NCBI GenBank assembly: GCA_013336525.1
Contig: JAAXTM010000014.1
Span: 1 to 40,954 of the forward strand
Reading direction: 5' to 3'
DNA from: Geobacteraceae bacterium
Lineage (GTDB): Bacteria > Desulfobacterota > Desulfuromonadia > Geobacterales > Pseudopelobacteraceae
Length of the DNA stretch: 40,954 bases
The position numbers and the translations under genes were made by a program. A model generated the notes under the pieces. The model made no database searches and had not been told where the DNA came from. It worked only from the letters and a program-made list of their open reading frames with translations. Each line of letters starts with the position of its first letter. The stretch's first letter is position 1. Below, piece by piece: positions 1-7,655 of the stretch.

Positions 1-30
1 GCTGTGTGGGAAAGTAGGTCGCCGCCGGGA
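1..30 (+). rRNA. 5S rRNA, 3' end only
   Basis: The first 30 bases match the usual 3' end of a bacterial 5S rRNA: the loop around GAAAGTAGGTCGCC followed by GCCGCCGGGA, which would pair with the missing 5' end to form helix I. A strong intrinsic terminator starts 11 bases later, as expected at the end of an rRNA operon. The rest of the 5S gene and any 16S/23S genes lie to the left, outside the window. The call rests on this short stretch and the terminator context. Confidence 0.8.
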
Positions 31-40
31 ATAAAAATAA

Positions 41-77
41 ACGCCCCATCACATAAATTATGTGATGGGGCGTTTTG
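41..77 (+). terminator. Intrinsic terminator of the rRNA operon
   Basis: A perfect 15-bp stem (41-55 with 59-73, starting ACGCCCC and ending GGGGCGT) closes a 3-base AAT loop and is followed by a short T run. It lies directly after the 5S 3' end and faces no gene on the other strand nearby, so it most likely ends rRNA transcription. Confidence 0.92.
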
Positions 78-492
78 CGTTTGATTAAATCAAGGCAATA
101 ATTAAAACAAACTTACAATAAAAACAGGAAGTCTTACGCTGACTATTCTCTTACAAAAATATCCTGATCGGATTCAATCAACATATGATAAAACTGGACC
201 CAAGTTAATTATTGCATCTGATGGATACCGGTAATATGCTAATCCGTAGTGGGTTACAACAGTATGTATTTAAACGCCAAAATTGCGTTACAACTGGCTT
301 CCTGTTTTGTTTAAATATGCTGAATAGGAACGGATCTTCATATTGTTGCTAAGTGTTATTAGTAGTAGTGCTAAAATTTCGATCCATTAATATTTAAATT
401 GACGATTCGGTCCGTTTCATATACTTAATACATGCGTTTTATTGTAAATCAAATTTAGACTGCTGACAGAACAGCAGAACAGTGAGTATTAT
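78..492. other. AT-rich spacer without a recognised gene
   Basis: About 415 bases between the rRNA terminator and the first protein gene. No tRNA fold or convincing reading frame was seen. It contains an 11-bp inverted repeat with far-apart arms (AAAACAGGAAG at 121-131, CTTCCTGTTTT at 298-308) and a repeated GTTACAAC word at about 254 and 286. Near the right end a weak promoter-like pair, TTGACG at 399-404 and TATACT at 420-425, has a short 15-base spacer. Confidence 0.6.
399..425 (+). promoter_or_regulatory. Weak candidate promoter for the 493 gene
   Basis: TTGACG and TATACT resemble the sigma-70 -35 and -10 boxes. The 15-base spacer is shorter than the favoured 16-18, so this is only a candidate. 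It lies about 70 bases upstream of the first gene. Confidence 0.3.
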
Positions 493-1470
493 ATGTTTCT
501 TCTCCCTAAGGGAGTCTCTCTGGCCGAAGATGTACTGTTATCTAAAATAGATCTTCCAGCTGCCCTCAGCAAGCTCAGGAACAGTACTTTTAGTGGGTAT
601 GCACAGGTGGTCATCCCCTCGGGGACTGGCTTTTTTCTTTACATTGACGGCAGATTGATATCCGTGCTCTTCCGACGTGAAGGCAGCAGCAATCTTCAGG
701 ACATTGAGGCAATAAAAACAACAATCGAGAGTTTGGTGTTAAACAGGGATGGTTCTTTTAGTGCTTACCGCTTAAACAAAGAAATTGCTTTTGCACTTCT
801 GGCCTTGTTCAGGGGCGACGCTCTCCTTGTTGAGCAGGAAATGAAGACCTTCGATTTTAAAGCGTTTCTTGAAAAGATTAAAGCGGAACAGATGGATGCC
901 TGCTTGAAGGTTTATACGGAAGACCGCGCAGGGCTTATTTTTTACCGTAGCGGTGTCCCAATCGGGTTTTTTCACGATAAAGCAAAGGAAATTGAGATGT
1001 CACAAGTTGAGGTACAAAAAATAGTCGGTTTACCAGGTGCCAGAATAGATGTACAAACCCTCAAAGAGAACGAAGAGTCGTTGATACAAAATGATTTAAA
1101 TGAGAAGATCGACATTACAAAGGTTTGGTCAGTTGCTAACGAAAATGTTTTTTCGAACATTTCTATTTCACCCGTAACTAAGCCGATTGAAGCTACTAAT
1201 GTAAGATTGCCTGAAAAACGCGTCACCAAAAATCTTTCTGAGCTTCATGCCAGCTTAATTGGAATTGCGGTTTCACATCTTGGTAAACTTGGACAGGTTT
1301 TGGTAGAAAAGGAAATGGCAAAAACAGGTGATCCAAAGAACTTGCTTGTACCGGAAACCTTTGAGGAGATGTTGGCCGCTATTGAAAAAGGATCGAAGAT
1401 GCTGACAAGTCCCGTTAAAATAAGGCAAATGCAAGACTCCATGCGATCAGAGGTTGCGTGCTACTCCTGA
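493..1470 (+). CDS. Unrecognised two-repeat soluble protein
   Basis: A 325-residue protein I cannot name. It has no signal peptide or membrane segment. Two segments look like copies of one alpha/beta module: residues about 25-65 (FSGYAQVVIP...GFFLYIDGRLISV) and about 132-165 (DACLKVYTEDRAGLIFYRSGVPIGFF). This pattern resembles the DUF4388/roadblock-type modules of bacterial signalling proteins, but that is inference from shape. The last 80 residues are helical and rich in Leu, Glu and Lys. The start is the first ATG of the frame and has no good ribosome-binding site. It precedes a membrane protein by 47 bases and may be co-transcribed with it. Confidence 0.7.
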   Translation: MFLLPKGVSLAEDVLLSKIDLPAALSKLRNSTFSGYAQVVIPSGTGFFLYIDGRLISVLFRREGSSNLQDIEAIKTTIESLVLNRDGSFSAYRLNKEIAFALLALFRGDALLVEQEMKTFDFKAFLEKIKAEQMDACLKVYTEDRAGLIFYRSGVPIGFFHDKAKEIEMSQVEVQKIVGLPGARIDVQTLKENEESLIQNDLNEKIDITKVWSVANENVFSNISISPVTKPIEATNVRLPEKRVTKNLSELHASLIGIAVSHLGKLGQVLVEKEMAKTGDPKNLLVPETFEEMLAAIEKGSKMLTSPVKIRQMQDSMRSEVACYS

Positions 1471-1517
1471 ACATAATAATTTCAGCTTAATTTATCAGTC
1501 AATAATATGGAGGCAGT

Positions 1518-2285
1518 ATGGACTTTATTCTATCTTTTTTGCCAAAGACATACAACACACTGGAAATCGATGCTTTTACAATAATCCAGACTTTCTGCTG
1601 GTTCATCGCTGCTGCTGTAAGTTTTTACTTCAGTATGGATAATGCGCGGATATGGACCAGTATCGCTATCGGGTTCTTTCTGGTGTTCTGGAGCCTGGCA
1701 TATCAACTTAACCCTTTTGCTCAGAGTTACTACAAGCTCACTGCCATTCATTACACTATTGGCACCATCGCTATTCTTTTGATCAGCCACGGTTTTCAGG
1801 AATACTTTGTTTTTACCCGAACGCTTGAGATAACGGGTTCAAAAATGACAATTTATCTGACTACCCTGGGACTTATCGTTGCGGCAAGCATCATCATCAG
1901 TCTGAATCCAAAGCCAAGTATCTATGTACTACGAAACTATAAGATGATGAACAACACGGTATGGTTCTTTCTCTCCTGCATCAACATATATACAATCTTT
2001 AAAATATACCGGGAGTTGAAGGGGTCTCCGATAGCAAACGGTATCCTCTCTTTTGCTTTGGTATTCTTTTTTGCTCTGATCTGGAAAGGTTCCGGCCTTT
2101 ATTTGGCTCTCTACCAGTGGGATAAGGAATGGCTGGATATCATCGACTTTACCGGTGAGTCAACCGATATCGCCCAGTATGCTGCACAAGTTGAATTTGC
2201 CCAATTTCTGAGCCGAGCTGGAGTTCTTATGTCAGGTTTGTCTGCTGGTGGAACATTTGTCTATCTGTTTAAGCTGTTGAGGTAG
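1518..2285 (+). CDS. Unrecognised polytopic membrane protein
   Basis: A 255-residue inner-membrane protein with about seven hydrophobic segments (around residues 18-36, 42-60, 72-92, 112-132, 150-165, 176-200 and 230-252). A GGAGG at 1509-1513 is well placed for the ATG. There is no catalytic motif I can assign. The seven-helix layout, lack of a long soluble domain and neighbouring two-repeat cytosolic protein would fit a membrane sensor working with a soluble partner, but nothing in the sequence proves this. The next gene, a secreted 98-aa protein, starts 47 bases later and may belong to the same transcript. Confidence 0.72.
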   Translation: MDFILSFLPKTYNTLEIDAFTIIQTFCWFIAAAVSFYFSMDNARIWTSIAIGFFLVFWSLAYQLNPFAQSYYKLTAIHYTIGTIAILLISHGFQEYFVFTRTLEITGSKMTIYLTTLGLIVAASIIISLNPKPSIYVLRNYKMMNNTVWFFLSCINIYTIFKIYRELKGSPIANGILSFALVFFFALIWKGSGLYLALYQWDKEWLDIIDFTGESTDIAQYAAQVEFAQFLSRAGVLMSGLSAGGTFVYLFKLLR

Positions 2286-2332
2286 TTGATTGTGTAAAAC
2301 TGAACCTTAAGTAGGAAATCAAGGAGGAAGAC

Positions 2333-2629
2333 ATGAAGAAAGCGGTTGTATTTGTTGTAATGGTTTTGATATCGGCCTGGAGTTCATTGGCTTTTGCCGG
2401 TGAAGGCAAGATGATCGGCACGGTCGCAGCAATCAAAATGCAGGGCAACGTGGCTGAGATGACTTTGAAGGATCGTAAGACCGATTCAATGGTAGTGTTG
2501 CAAGTGCGTGATGCTTCCACACTGGAAAAAATGAAAGACAATAAAATCAAAGTTGGTGATGAGCTGCGTATACGCTTTGATGATGGCAGCAAGGTCATTA
2601 AAAAAGTCCAGAAAACAGCTGGTTGCTGA
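2333..2629 (+). CDS. Small secreted protein, OB-fold-like
   Basis: 98 residues with a clear Sec signal peptide (positively charged MKK, a hydrophobic stretch, then a likely cut after SLAFA near residue 22). The mature part of about 75 residues is rich in beta-prone, charged segments (GTVAAIKMQGNVAEMTLKDR...VGDELRIRFDDGSKVIKKV), a pattern common in small periplasmic OB-fold or SH3-like proteins. It ends in a single Cys. AAGGAGGAAG at 2321-2330 is an excellent ribosome-binding site. A terminator follows at 2665, making it the last gene of the 493-2629 group. Function is unknown. Confidence 0.75.
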   Translation: MKKAVVFVVMVLISAWSSLAFAGEGKMIGTVAAIKMQGNVAEMTLKDRKTDSMVVLQVRDASTLEKMKDNKIKVGDELRIRFDDGSKVIKKVQKTAGC

Positions 2630-2664
2630 TATAATTTACAATCATATGCACAGTTACAAAAAAC

Positions 2665-2688
2665 GGCCTGTTATGCAGGCCTTTTTTT
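2665..2688 (+). terminator. Intrinsic terminator
   Basis: GGCCTG at 2665-2670 pairs with CAGGCC at 2676-2681 across a 5-base loop, followed by seven T residues. It ends the small-protein transcript. Confidence 0.85.
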
Positions 2689-2886
2689 CTAACTGAAAGT
2701 GAATCCAGTTAGAATTTAAATCTGTCGCTTAGCATACTTCATATACACGTTTTAATTGTCCCCCTATATTACCCAATACTCCCACGTTATAATCTTTGGC
2801 TGCTAGGAACTCCAGGATAAATATATTGACATCAATATGTCTGCATAATACTTTGTCCGCGCATTGATGCGCGAGGAGGCAGTCGC

Positions 2887-3105
2887 ATGAATCAATTTCT
2901 GGATTACCGTTATCTTATTCCACTGGCATTGTTTCTGGGATTGGCACCTTTTTTTCCTCAGCCTCATATTGTTGAAAAAATCAAGATGCTTACAGCTGGG
3001 ACACTAAAACGTCCTATCGACATCTTCGACCTTTTTTGGCACTCATGGCCTTTTGCCTTGTTGGCTTACAAGTTTGTCAGGGATTTAATCAGCAGGGGAG
3101 CCTGA
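2887..3105 (+). CDS. Small conserved membrane protein (72 aa)
   Basis: A 72-residue protein with one hydrophobic segment near residues 9-24 and another near 50-62. The phrase LAPFFPQPHIVEKIKML...RPIDIFDLFWHSWP matches my memory of a small family in Proteobacteria often auto-named 'RND transporter' despite being far too short to be one. GAGGAGGC just upstream is a strong ribosome-binding site. It stands alone: a terminator lies 200 bases upstream and about 310 gene-free bases follow. A TTGACA at 2826-2831 may be part of its promoter, but I see no clear -10 at proper spacing. Function is unknown. Confidence 0.72.
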   Translation: MNQFLDYRYLIPLALFLGLAPFFPQPHIVEKIKMLTAGTLKRPIDIFDLFWHSWPFALLAYKFVRDLISRGA

Positions 3106-3415
3106 GTCTGATTAATAAAAATGTAACATTTTAATGCAATGAGTAGAGCAATATCAGAACAAACAAAAAAAGCGTACAGTTAGTTAAGGTTAAATCGTAC
3201 AAGGAAACTGTGAACCGTTCGCCCTTAAGTTGTTGGTGAGTACACCCACTGCTGTTTTAATACGTCATTTAAGCCTGCAAAAATCGCTTTGACTGTGCAT
3301 TGTTCTGAGGGGTGTTGTTGTCAGAACCATCTTTAATCTCTGTTCAATATCTCCTGTGCTGGACAAGGCAAATGTTCAATATTAATAATCCCTTGATTTC
3401 TGTTATTACCTCTGG
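3106..3415. other. Gene-free leader of the GGDEF-EAL gene with repeats
   Basis: About 310 bases with no plausible gene. Two repeat structures stand out: a 7-bp inverted repeat GTTCTGA/TCAGAAC (3302-3308, 3321-3327) and a 10-base direct repeat TGTTCAATAT at 3341-3350 and 3373-3382. The starts of the direct repeats are 32 bases apart, close to three helical turns. They lie directly upstream of the sensor gene and may be regulator-binding sites. No clear promoter was found. Confidence 0.5.
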
Positions 3416-5650
3416 ATGGTTTCTATGCATCTGATTCGGTGCCTGGTGATTCTGTTTTTTTGTTTGTTGTTAGGTCTGCCTGTGCATGATCTTGTCGCTG
3501 CTGAGCAGTCCAAGGTGCGTGTAGGTGTCGAACAAAACCCCCCTCTTTCATATTTTGACAGATTTCATCGCCCTGCTGGCCTGATGGTCGATCTCCTTTC
3601 ATATGCTGCCATACAGGACGGTCGTCAGCTTGAATATGTTCCCTGTGTCTGGGGTGCCTGCTTAGAACAATTATATCGTGGTGAAATAGATCTGATCGCG
3701 ACGATTGCCCACTCATCGGAGAGAGCACAGCTGTACGACTTTACGTCTACTACGGTATTAAACTTGTGGGGACAGCTGTATGTTGGCGAACACTCGACAA
3801 TCTCCTCGTATCTCGATCTGAATGGCAAACGCATCGCCTTAGTCAATAATGAAACACATGCAATAGCCTTCCGCGATCTGATTAAGCAGTTCGGGCTACA
3901 CACAAGTTATGTTGTCGTGGATAATTTTTATGAGGTGTTTGATGCTATCCAGTCTGGCCGTGCTGATGCAGGAGTAGTTGGCCGCTTATTTGCTCTGGCG
4001 AAGGAGGATAGTTATAAAGTCAAAGCTACTCAGATTCTCTTTAATCCGAGAGAGATCCGTTATGCCGCTACCAAGGGGAAACACAGCCAATTGCTGGCTG
4101 ATATAGACCGACACCTGGCGTTATTGCAGGGCGATCATCAATCTTATTACTATCAGAGTCTTGAACGCTGGTTGGGAATTACTCAAAAAGGTGGCTTGCC
4201 GGTCTGGTTTAATCCTTTGCTTATGATAGGTGGGACGGCACTGTTGTTGGTGGTAGTGATTGCTCTTGCGCTGAGGTCTCAAGTCAAGCGGCGGACACTT
4301 CACCTTGAAAAAGAAATTGAAGAGCGAAAGCGTTATGAGGTCCAGCTCGTGCGTCAGGCTACTTATGATAGTCTGACCAATCTCCCGAACCGTGTACTGC
4401 TATGTGATCGTCTGGAGCAGGCATTGGTACGAGCTGCGCGTCAGGGAACAGTTGTGCCGGTTATGTTAATCGATCTTGATAACTTCAAGTATGTTAATGA
4501 CACCCTTGGCCATGATGTAGGTGATGATCTGCTCCGTCTCGTGGCGCTACGTCTCCGTGAGGCCATACGTGATAATGATACCGTGGCCAGGCTGGGTGGG
4601 GATGAGTTCGTTGTGCTGCCGACTGATCTGATTAATGACGATGATACCATCACAATTGCCGAGAAGCTGCAGGAAACATTGGCAGCTCCGTTTAAACTTG
4701 GAGAACAGGAATATTTTGTGACCTTCAGCATGGGGGTCGCTATGTTTCCTCAGGACGGTAATACAGGCGAAGAGTTGATGAAATATGCCGATGCTGCCAT
4801 GTATCACGCTAAAGAACAGGGCAAAAATAATTTCCAGTTTTTCACTGAGGAAATTAACAGGCGTGCCCATGACCGTTTGGAGAAGGAAGCACAGCTGCGC
4901 CGTGCGTTGGATCGGGATGAGTTTATTCTATTCTATCAGCCCCTGGTTGATATGAGTAGTGGTGAGATTAACGGAGTAGAAACATTGCTGCGTTGGCAGC
5001 CCTTGGGAGAGGGGATATACCCCCCTGATTCCTTTATACCCCTGCTGGAAGAGACCGGCATGATAGTGCCGGTAGGACGCTGGGTGCTGCAGAACGCCTG
5101 TCGGCAGGCACGCCAGTGGGAACTGGCAGGTATGAGTGCTATGACGCTCTCTGTAAATGTCAGCTGTCGACAGTTCCATCACGAAAGTTTCTTTGCCGAT
5201 GTAATGGATGCACTGCTGGATTCCGGGCTTCCGCCGGAGCGTCTGCGACTGGAACTGACCGAATCCCTGCTGATGGTAGATGCTGCCGGTGCTGCTGTGA
5301 AAATGCATGCTCTGGCTGCCAAAGGGATCACACTCTCTATAGATGATTTCGGGACGGGTTACTCATCCCTCAGCTATCTTAGAAACCTGCCGATCCACGA
5401 GCTAAAAATAGACCGCTCATTTATAAGCAGAGTTACAGAGAACAGTGCCGATGCGGTGCTGGTAAATACCATCATTGGTATGGCTGAATCACTTAACCTG
5501 CGGGTAGTTGCCGAAGGGGTCGAAACGGTTGGCCAGTACAACTTCCTGTCTGAACAGCGCTGTCATGAAATTCAGGGATTCTATTTCAGTAAGCCTTTGC
5601 CGGCTGAATCCTTTGCAGACCTTGTACGTTCCGGATTCCGTCTTACATAA
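3416..5650 (+). CDS. Periplasmic-sensing GGDEF-EAL cyclic-di-GMP protein
   Basis: A 744-residue inner-membrane protein for cyclic-di-GMP turnover. It has a signal peptide (about 1-29), a periplasmic family-3 solute-binding domain (about 33-255), one membrane helix (about 267-288), GGDEF (about 317-475) and EAL (about 495-735). The GGDEF motif is intact at 394-398. An inhibitory-site RxxD (RDND, 385-388) sits exactly five residues before it. The EAL signature reads ETL at 522-524 and keeps the glutamate. The other phosphodiesterase motifs look intact (SVNVS, LELTES, DDFGTG, LKIDRSF, VAEGVET, QGFYFSKP). Both activities are therefore possible. The binding domain probably senses an amino acid or similar small ligand. 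A second ATG nine bases downstream is an alternative start. Confidence 0.93.
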   Translation: MVSMHLIRCLVILFFCLLLGLPVHDLVAAEQSKVRVGVEQNPPLSYFDRFHRPAGLMVDLLSYAAIQDGRQLEYVPCVWGACLEQLYRGEIDLIATIAHSSERAQLYDFTSTTVLNLWGQLYVGEHSTISSYLDLNGKRIALVNNETHAIAFRDLIKQFGLHTSYVVVDNFYEVFDAIQSGRADAGVVGRLFALAKEDSYKVKATQILFNPREIRYAATKGKHSQLLADIDRHLALLQGDHQSYYYQSLERWLGITQKGGLPVWFNPLLMIGGTALLLVVVIALALRSQVKRRTLHLEKEIEERKRYEVQLVRQATYDSLTNLPNRVLLCDRLEQALVRAARQGTVVPVMLIDLDNFKYVNDTLGHDVGDDLLRLVALRLREAIRDNDTVARLGGDEFVVLPTDLINDDDTITIAEKLQETLAAPFKLGEQEYFVTFSMGVAMFPQDGNTGEELMKYADAAMYHAKEQGKNNFQFFTEEINRRAHDRLEKEAQLRRALDRDEFILFYQPLVDMSSGEINGVETLLRWQPLGEGIYPPDSFIPLLEETGMIVPVGRWVLQNACRQARQWELAGMSAMTLSVNVSCRQFHHESFFADVMDALLDSGLPPERLRLELTESLLMVDAAGAAVKMHALAAKGITLSIDDFGTGYSSLSYLRNLPIHELKIDRSFISRVTENSADAVLVNTIIGMAESLNLRVVAEGVETVGQYNFLSEQRCHEIQGFYFSKPLPAESFADLVRSGFRLT

Positions 5651-5795
5651 TAGATTGTCTGACTCTGATGTAGCCAATATCCTCTGTGACCTGGAAATAA
5701 ACTGGGTACATGATAATTCTTTGAGCTTCCTGTTTTGGTAAAGCAATCTCTTCTTGACTAAGTCCCAAAACCTTCCCAAAGTTTTCAAAAATACC

Positions 5796-5825
5796 TTGAC
5801 GTTGGATTATTCAGAGGGGTATGGT
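5796..5825 (+). promoter_or_regulatory. Candidate promoter for the bd-like operon
   Basis: TTGACG (5796-5801) and TATGGT (5820-5825) with an 18-base spacer lie about 80 bases upstream of the first gene of the respiratory block. The -10 matches four of six positions, so this is tentative. Confidence 0.35.
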
Positions 5826-5903
5826 CAATTCCCGTAAAACAGAATCCCATCCAATTATACCCTTATTTTAAGTTACCCAGAACATGACAGGAGGAGAAGC
5901 GGC

Positions 5904-7655
5904 ATGAACTATCCGATCTGGTACGTTCCAACGTTTGGCGGAGGCTTGTTGATTGCGCTGGTTGCAATCGTACACGTCTTTGTCTCTCATTTTGCTGTTG
6001 GAGGTGGTCTCTATCTGGTGATGGCCGAACGGAAGGCGCTCCATGAACAGAATTCGTCAATCCTGGATTTTGTTAAAAAGCACACAAAGTTTTTTCTTCT
6101 ACTGACAATGGTATTTGGTGGTCTTACGGGAGTTGCAATCTGGTTTGTCATCTCCCTGATCCACCCGGCTGCCACATCGCTTCTGATCCATACCTTTGTT
6201 TTTGGCTGGGCAGCTGAATGGGTCTTTTTTCTGGTGGAGATCGTGGCGCTGTTCATATATTTCTACACCTTTGGCCGTATGGATGACCGTACTCACCAAA
6301 CCATCGGCTGGATCTATTTTGGCGCTGCCTGGATGAGCCTGTTCCTGATTAACGGGATCATTGACTTTATGCTGACGCCAGGTTCCTGGCTGACTAATCA
6401 CGATTTCTGGTCAGGTTTTTTTAATCCCACCTTCTGGCCATCGCTCTTCTTTCGCAGTTTCATGAGCTTCATGCTGGCCGGTTGCTATGGTTTTCTGACC
6501 GCCACCTTTCTTGACGATGAACAGGCCCGGCACAAGATGATCCGCTATTCCGGCCGCTGGGCACTGGTCTCTCTCGTGCTTTCAGTCCCGGCTGGCTGGT
6601 GGTACATTTCTGCATTGCCGGACAAAGCCCGCAGTCTGGTCGGGGGGGCATCACCAACAATTGCCCGCGCCGCCACTGTAGCTGCCTTCTCGTTGGCAGC
6701 CCTGGCTGCAGTCGTTATTACAATGATCCTGCTGAACCCCAAGAAAGCTCGTACCAGAGTATTAACCGTTATCGTGATGATTGCTGCAATGGGATACATG
6801 GGCGCCTTTGAATGGACTCGTGAAGCCGCCCGGCGCCCATATGTCATTAATGAGGTCATGTACTCCAACGGTATCCTCCAAAAAGATGTGGAACGGATCA
6901 ACCAGGAAGGGTTTCTGAAGAACGCTAAATGGGTACAGAATAAGGAAGTGACCCAGGTCAACCAGCTTGAGGCGGGTCGAGAGTTGTTCCTGCATCAATG
7001 TTTTGCCTGCCACACGGTAGGAGGGTTCAATAACGATATTGTTGTGCGGACCAAAAACATGAGCTACGGTGCCATGCAGAAATATCTGGCAACCATCCAT
7101 GAAAAACGTTACTTCATGCCCCCATTTGTGGGGAATGAGGCCGAGATGAAAGCCCTTGCCGCTTATCTGACAGCCGGACTAAACAAGAAGCCGCTGACCG
7201 ATGATGCCGCTACTGCTGGTGATCGCGGCAAGAAGCTCTTTGAAGATAATTGCGCTGCCTGCCATGGGGTTGAAGTCCTGAAACCGGAAGTGGCAGATTG
7301 GTCAAAGGAAAAAATCCGTACTGCACTGGATAAGTTACCTACCCTGAATCCAGCCATGCCTGATTACAACGCACCGGCTGCAGACAAAGATGCCATTGCC
7401 GGATATCTGCACAGCCTGAACAACCCTGGAACGGCAAAAGAGCCGGGGGCCACACTGTTTGAAGATAACTGTGCTCCCTGTCATGGCTTTGATGTTTTGA
7501 GGCCTAAAGTGTCCAGTTGGTCAAAAACTAAAATACGAACTGCCCTGGATAAACTTTCTGCCCTGAACCCTGCCATGCCGGACTATACAGGCTCTGCCAC
7601 CGAAAAAGATGCTCTGGCCGACTATATGGTAAAACAAGCAGGAGGTGAAAAATGA
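5904..7655 (+). CDS. CydA-like membrane subunit fused to three c-haem sites
   Basis: 583 residues. The first 320 form about eight membrane helices resembling subunit I of bd-type quinol oxidases: histidines at 24 and 29 in helix 1, a Glu in helix 3 (FFLVEIVALF) followed by a HxxxGW helix and a TPGSW turn, and a later EAARRPY segment like EVGRQPW of CydA. I do not see the long quinol-binding Q-loop. The remainder carries three CxxCH sites near residues 366 (CFACH), 450 (CAACH) and 523 (CAPCH), so that part should be periplasmic. The last two domains are near-copies of each other. Its likely role is electron transfer between quinol or cytochromes and an acceptor such as oxygen. It overlaps the next gene by 4 bases. 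GGAGGAGAAG precedes the ATG. Confidence 0.82.
   Translation: MNYPIWYVPTFGGGLLIALVAIVHVFVSHFAVGGGLYLVMAERKALHEQNSSILDFVKKHTKFFLLLTMVFGGLTGVAIWFVISLIHPAATSLLIHTFVFGWAAEWVFFLVEIVALFIYFYTFGRMDDRTHQTIGWIYFGAAWMSLFLINGIIDFMLTPGSWLTNHDFWSGFFNPTFWPSLFFRSFMSFMLAGCYGFLTATFLDDEQARHKMIRYSGRWALVSLVLSVPAGWWYISALPDKARSLVGGASPTIARAATVAAFSLAALAAVVITMILLNPKKARTRVLTVIVMIAAMGYMGAFEWTREAARRPYVINEVMYSNGILQKDVERINQEGFLKNAKWVQNKEVTQVNQLEAGRELFLHQCFACHTVGGFNNDIVVRTKNMSYGAMQKYLATIHEKRYFMPPFVGNEAEMKALAAYLTAGLNKKPLTDDAATAGDRGKKLFEDNCAACHGVEVLKPEVADWSKEKIRTALDKLPTLNPAMPDYNAPAADKDAIAGYLHSLNNPGTAKEPGATLFEDNCAPCHGFDVLRPKVSSWSKTKIRTALDKLSALNPAMPDYTGSATEKDALADYMVKQAGGEK

Noticed and set aside
6961..7655. A possible separate cytochrome c gene
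   Set aside because: The frame is continuous with the membrane part, with no internal start or ribosome-binding site, so it is a fused tail.
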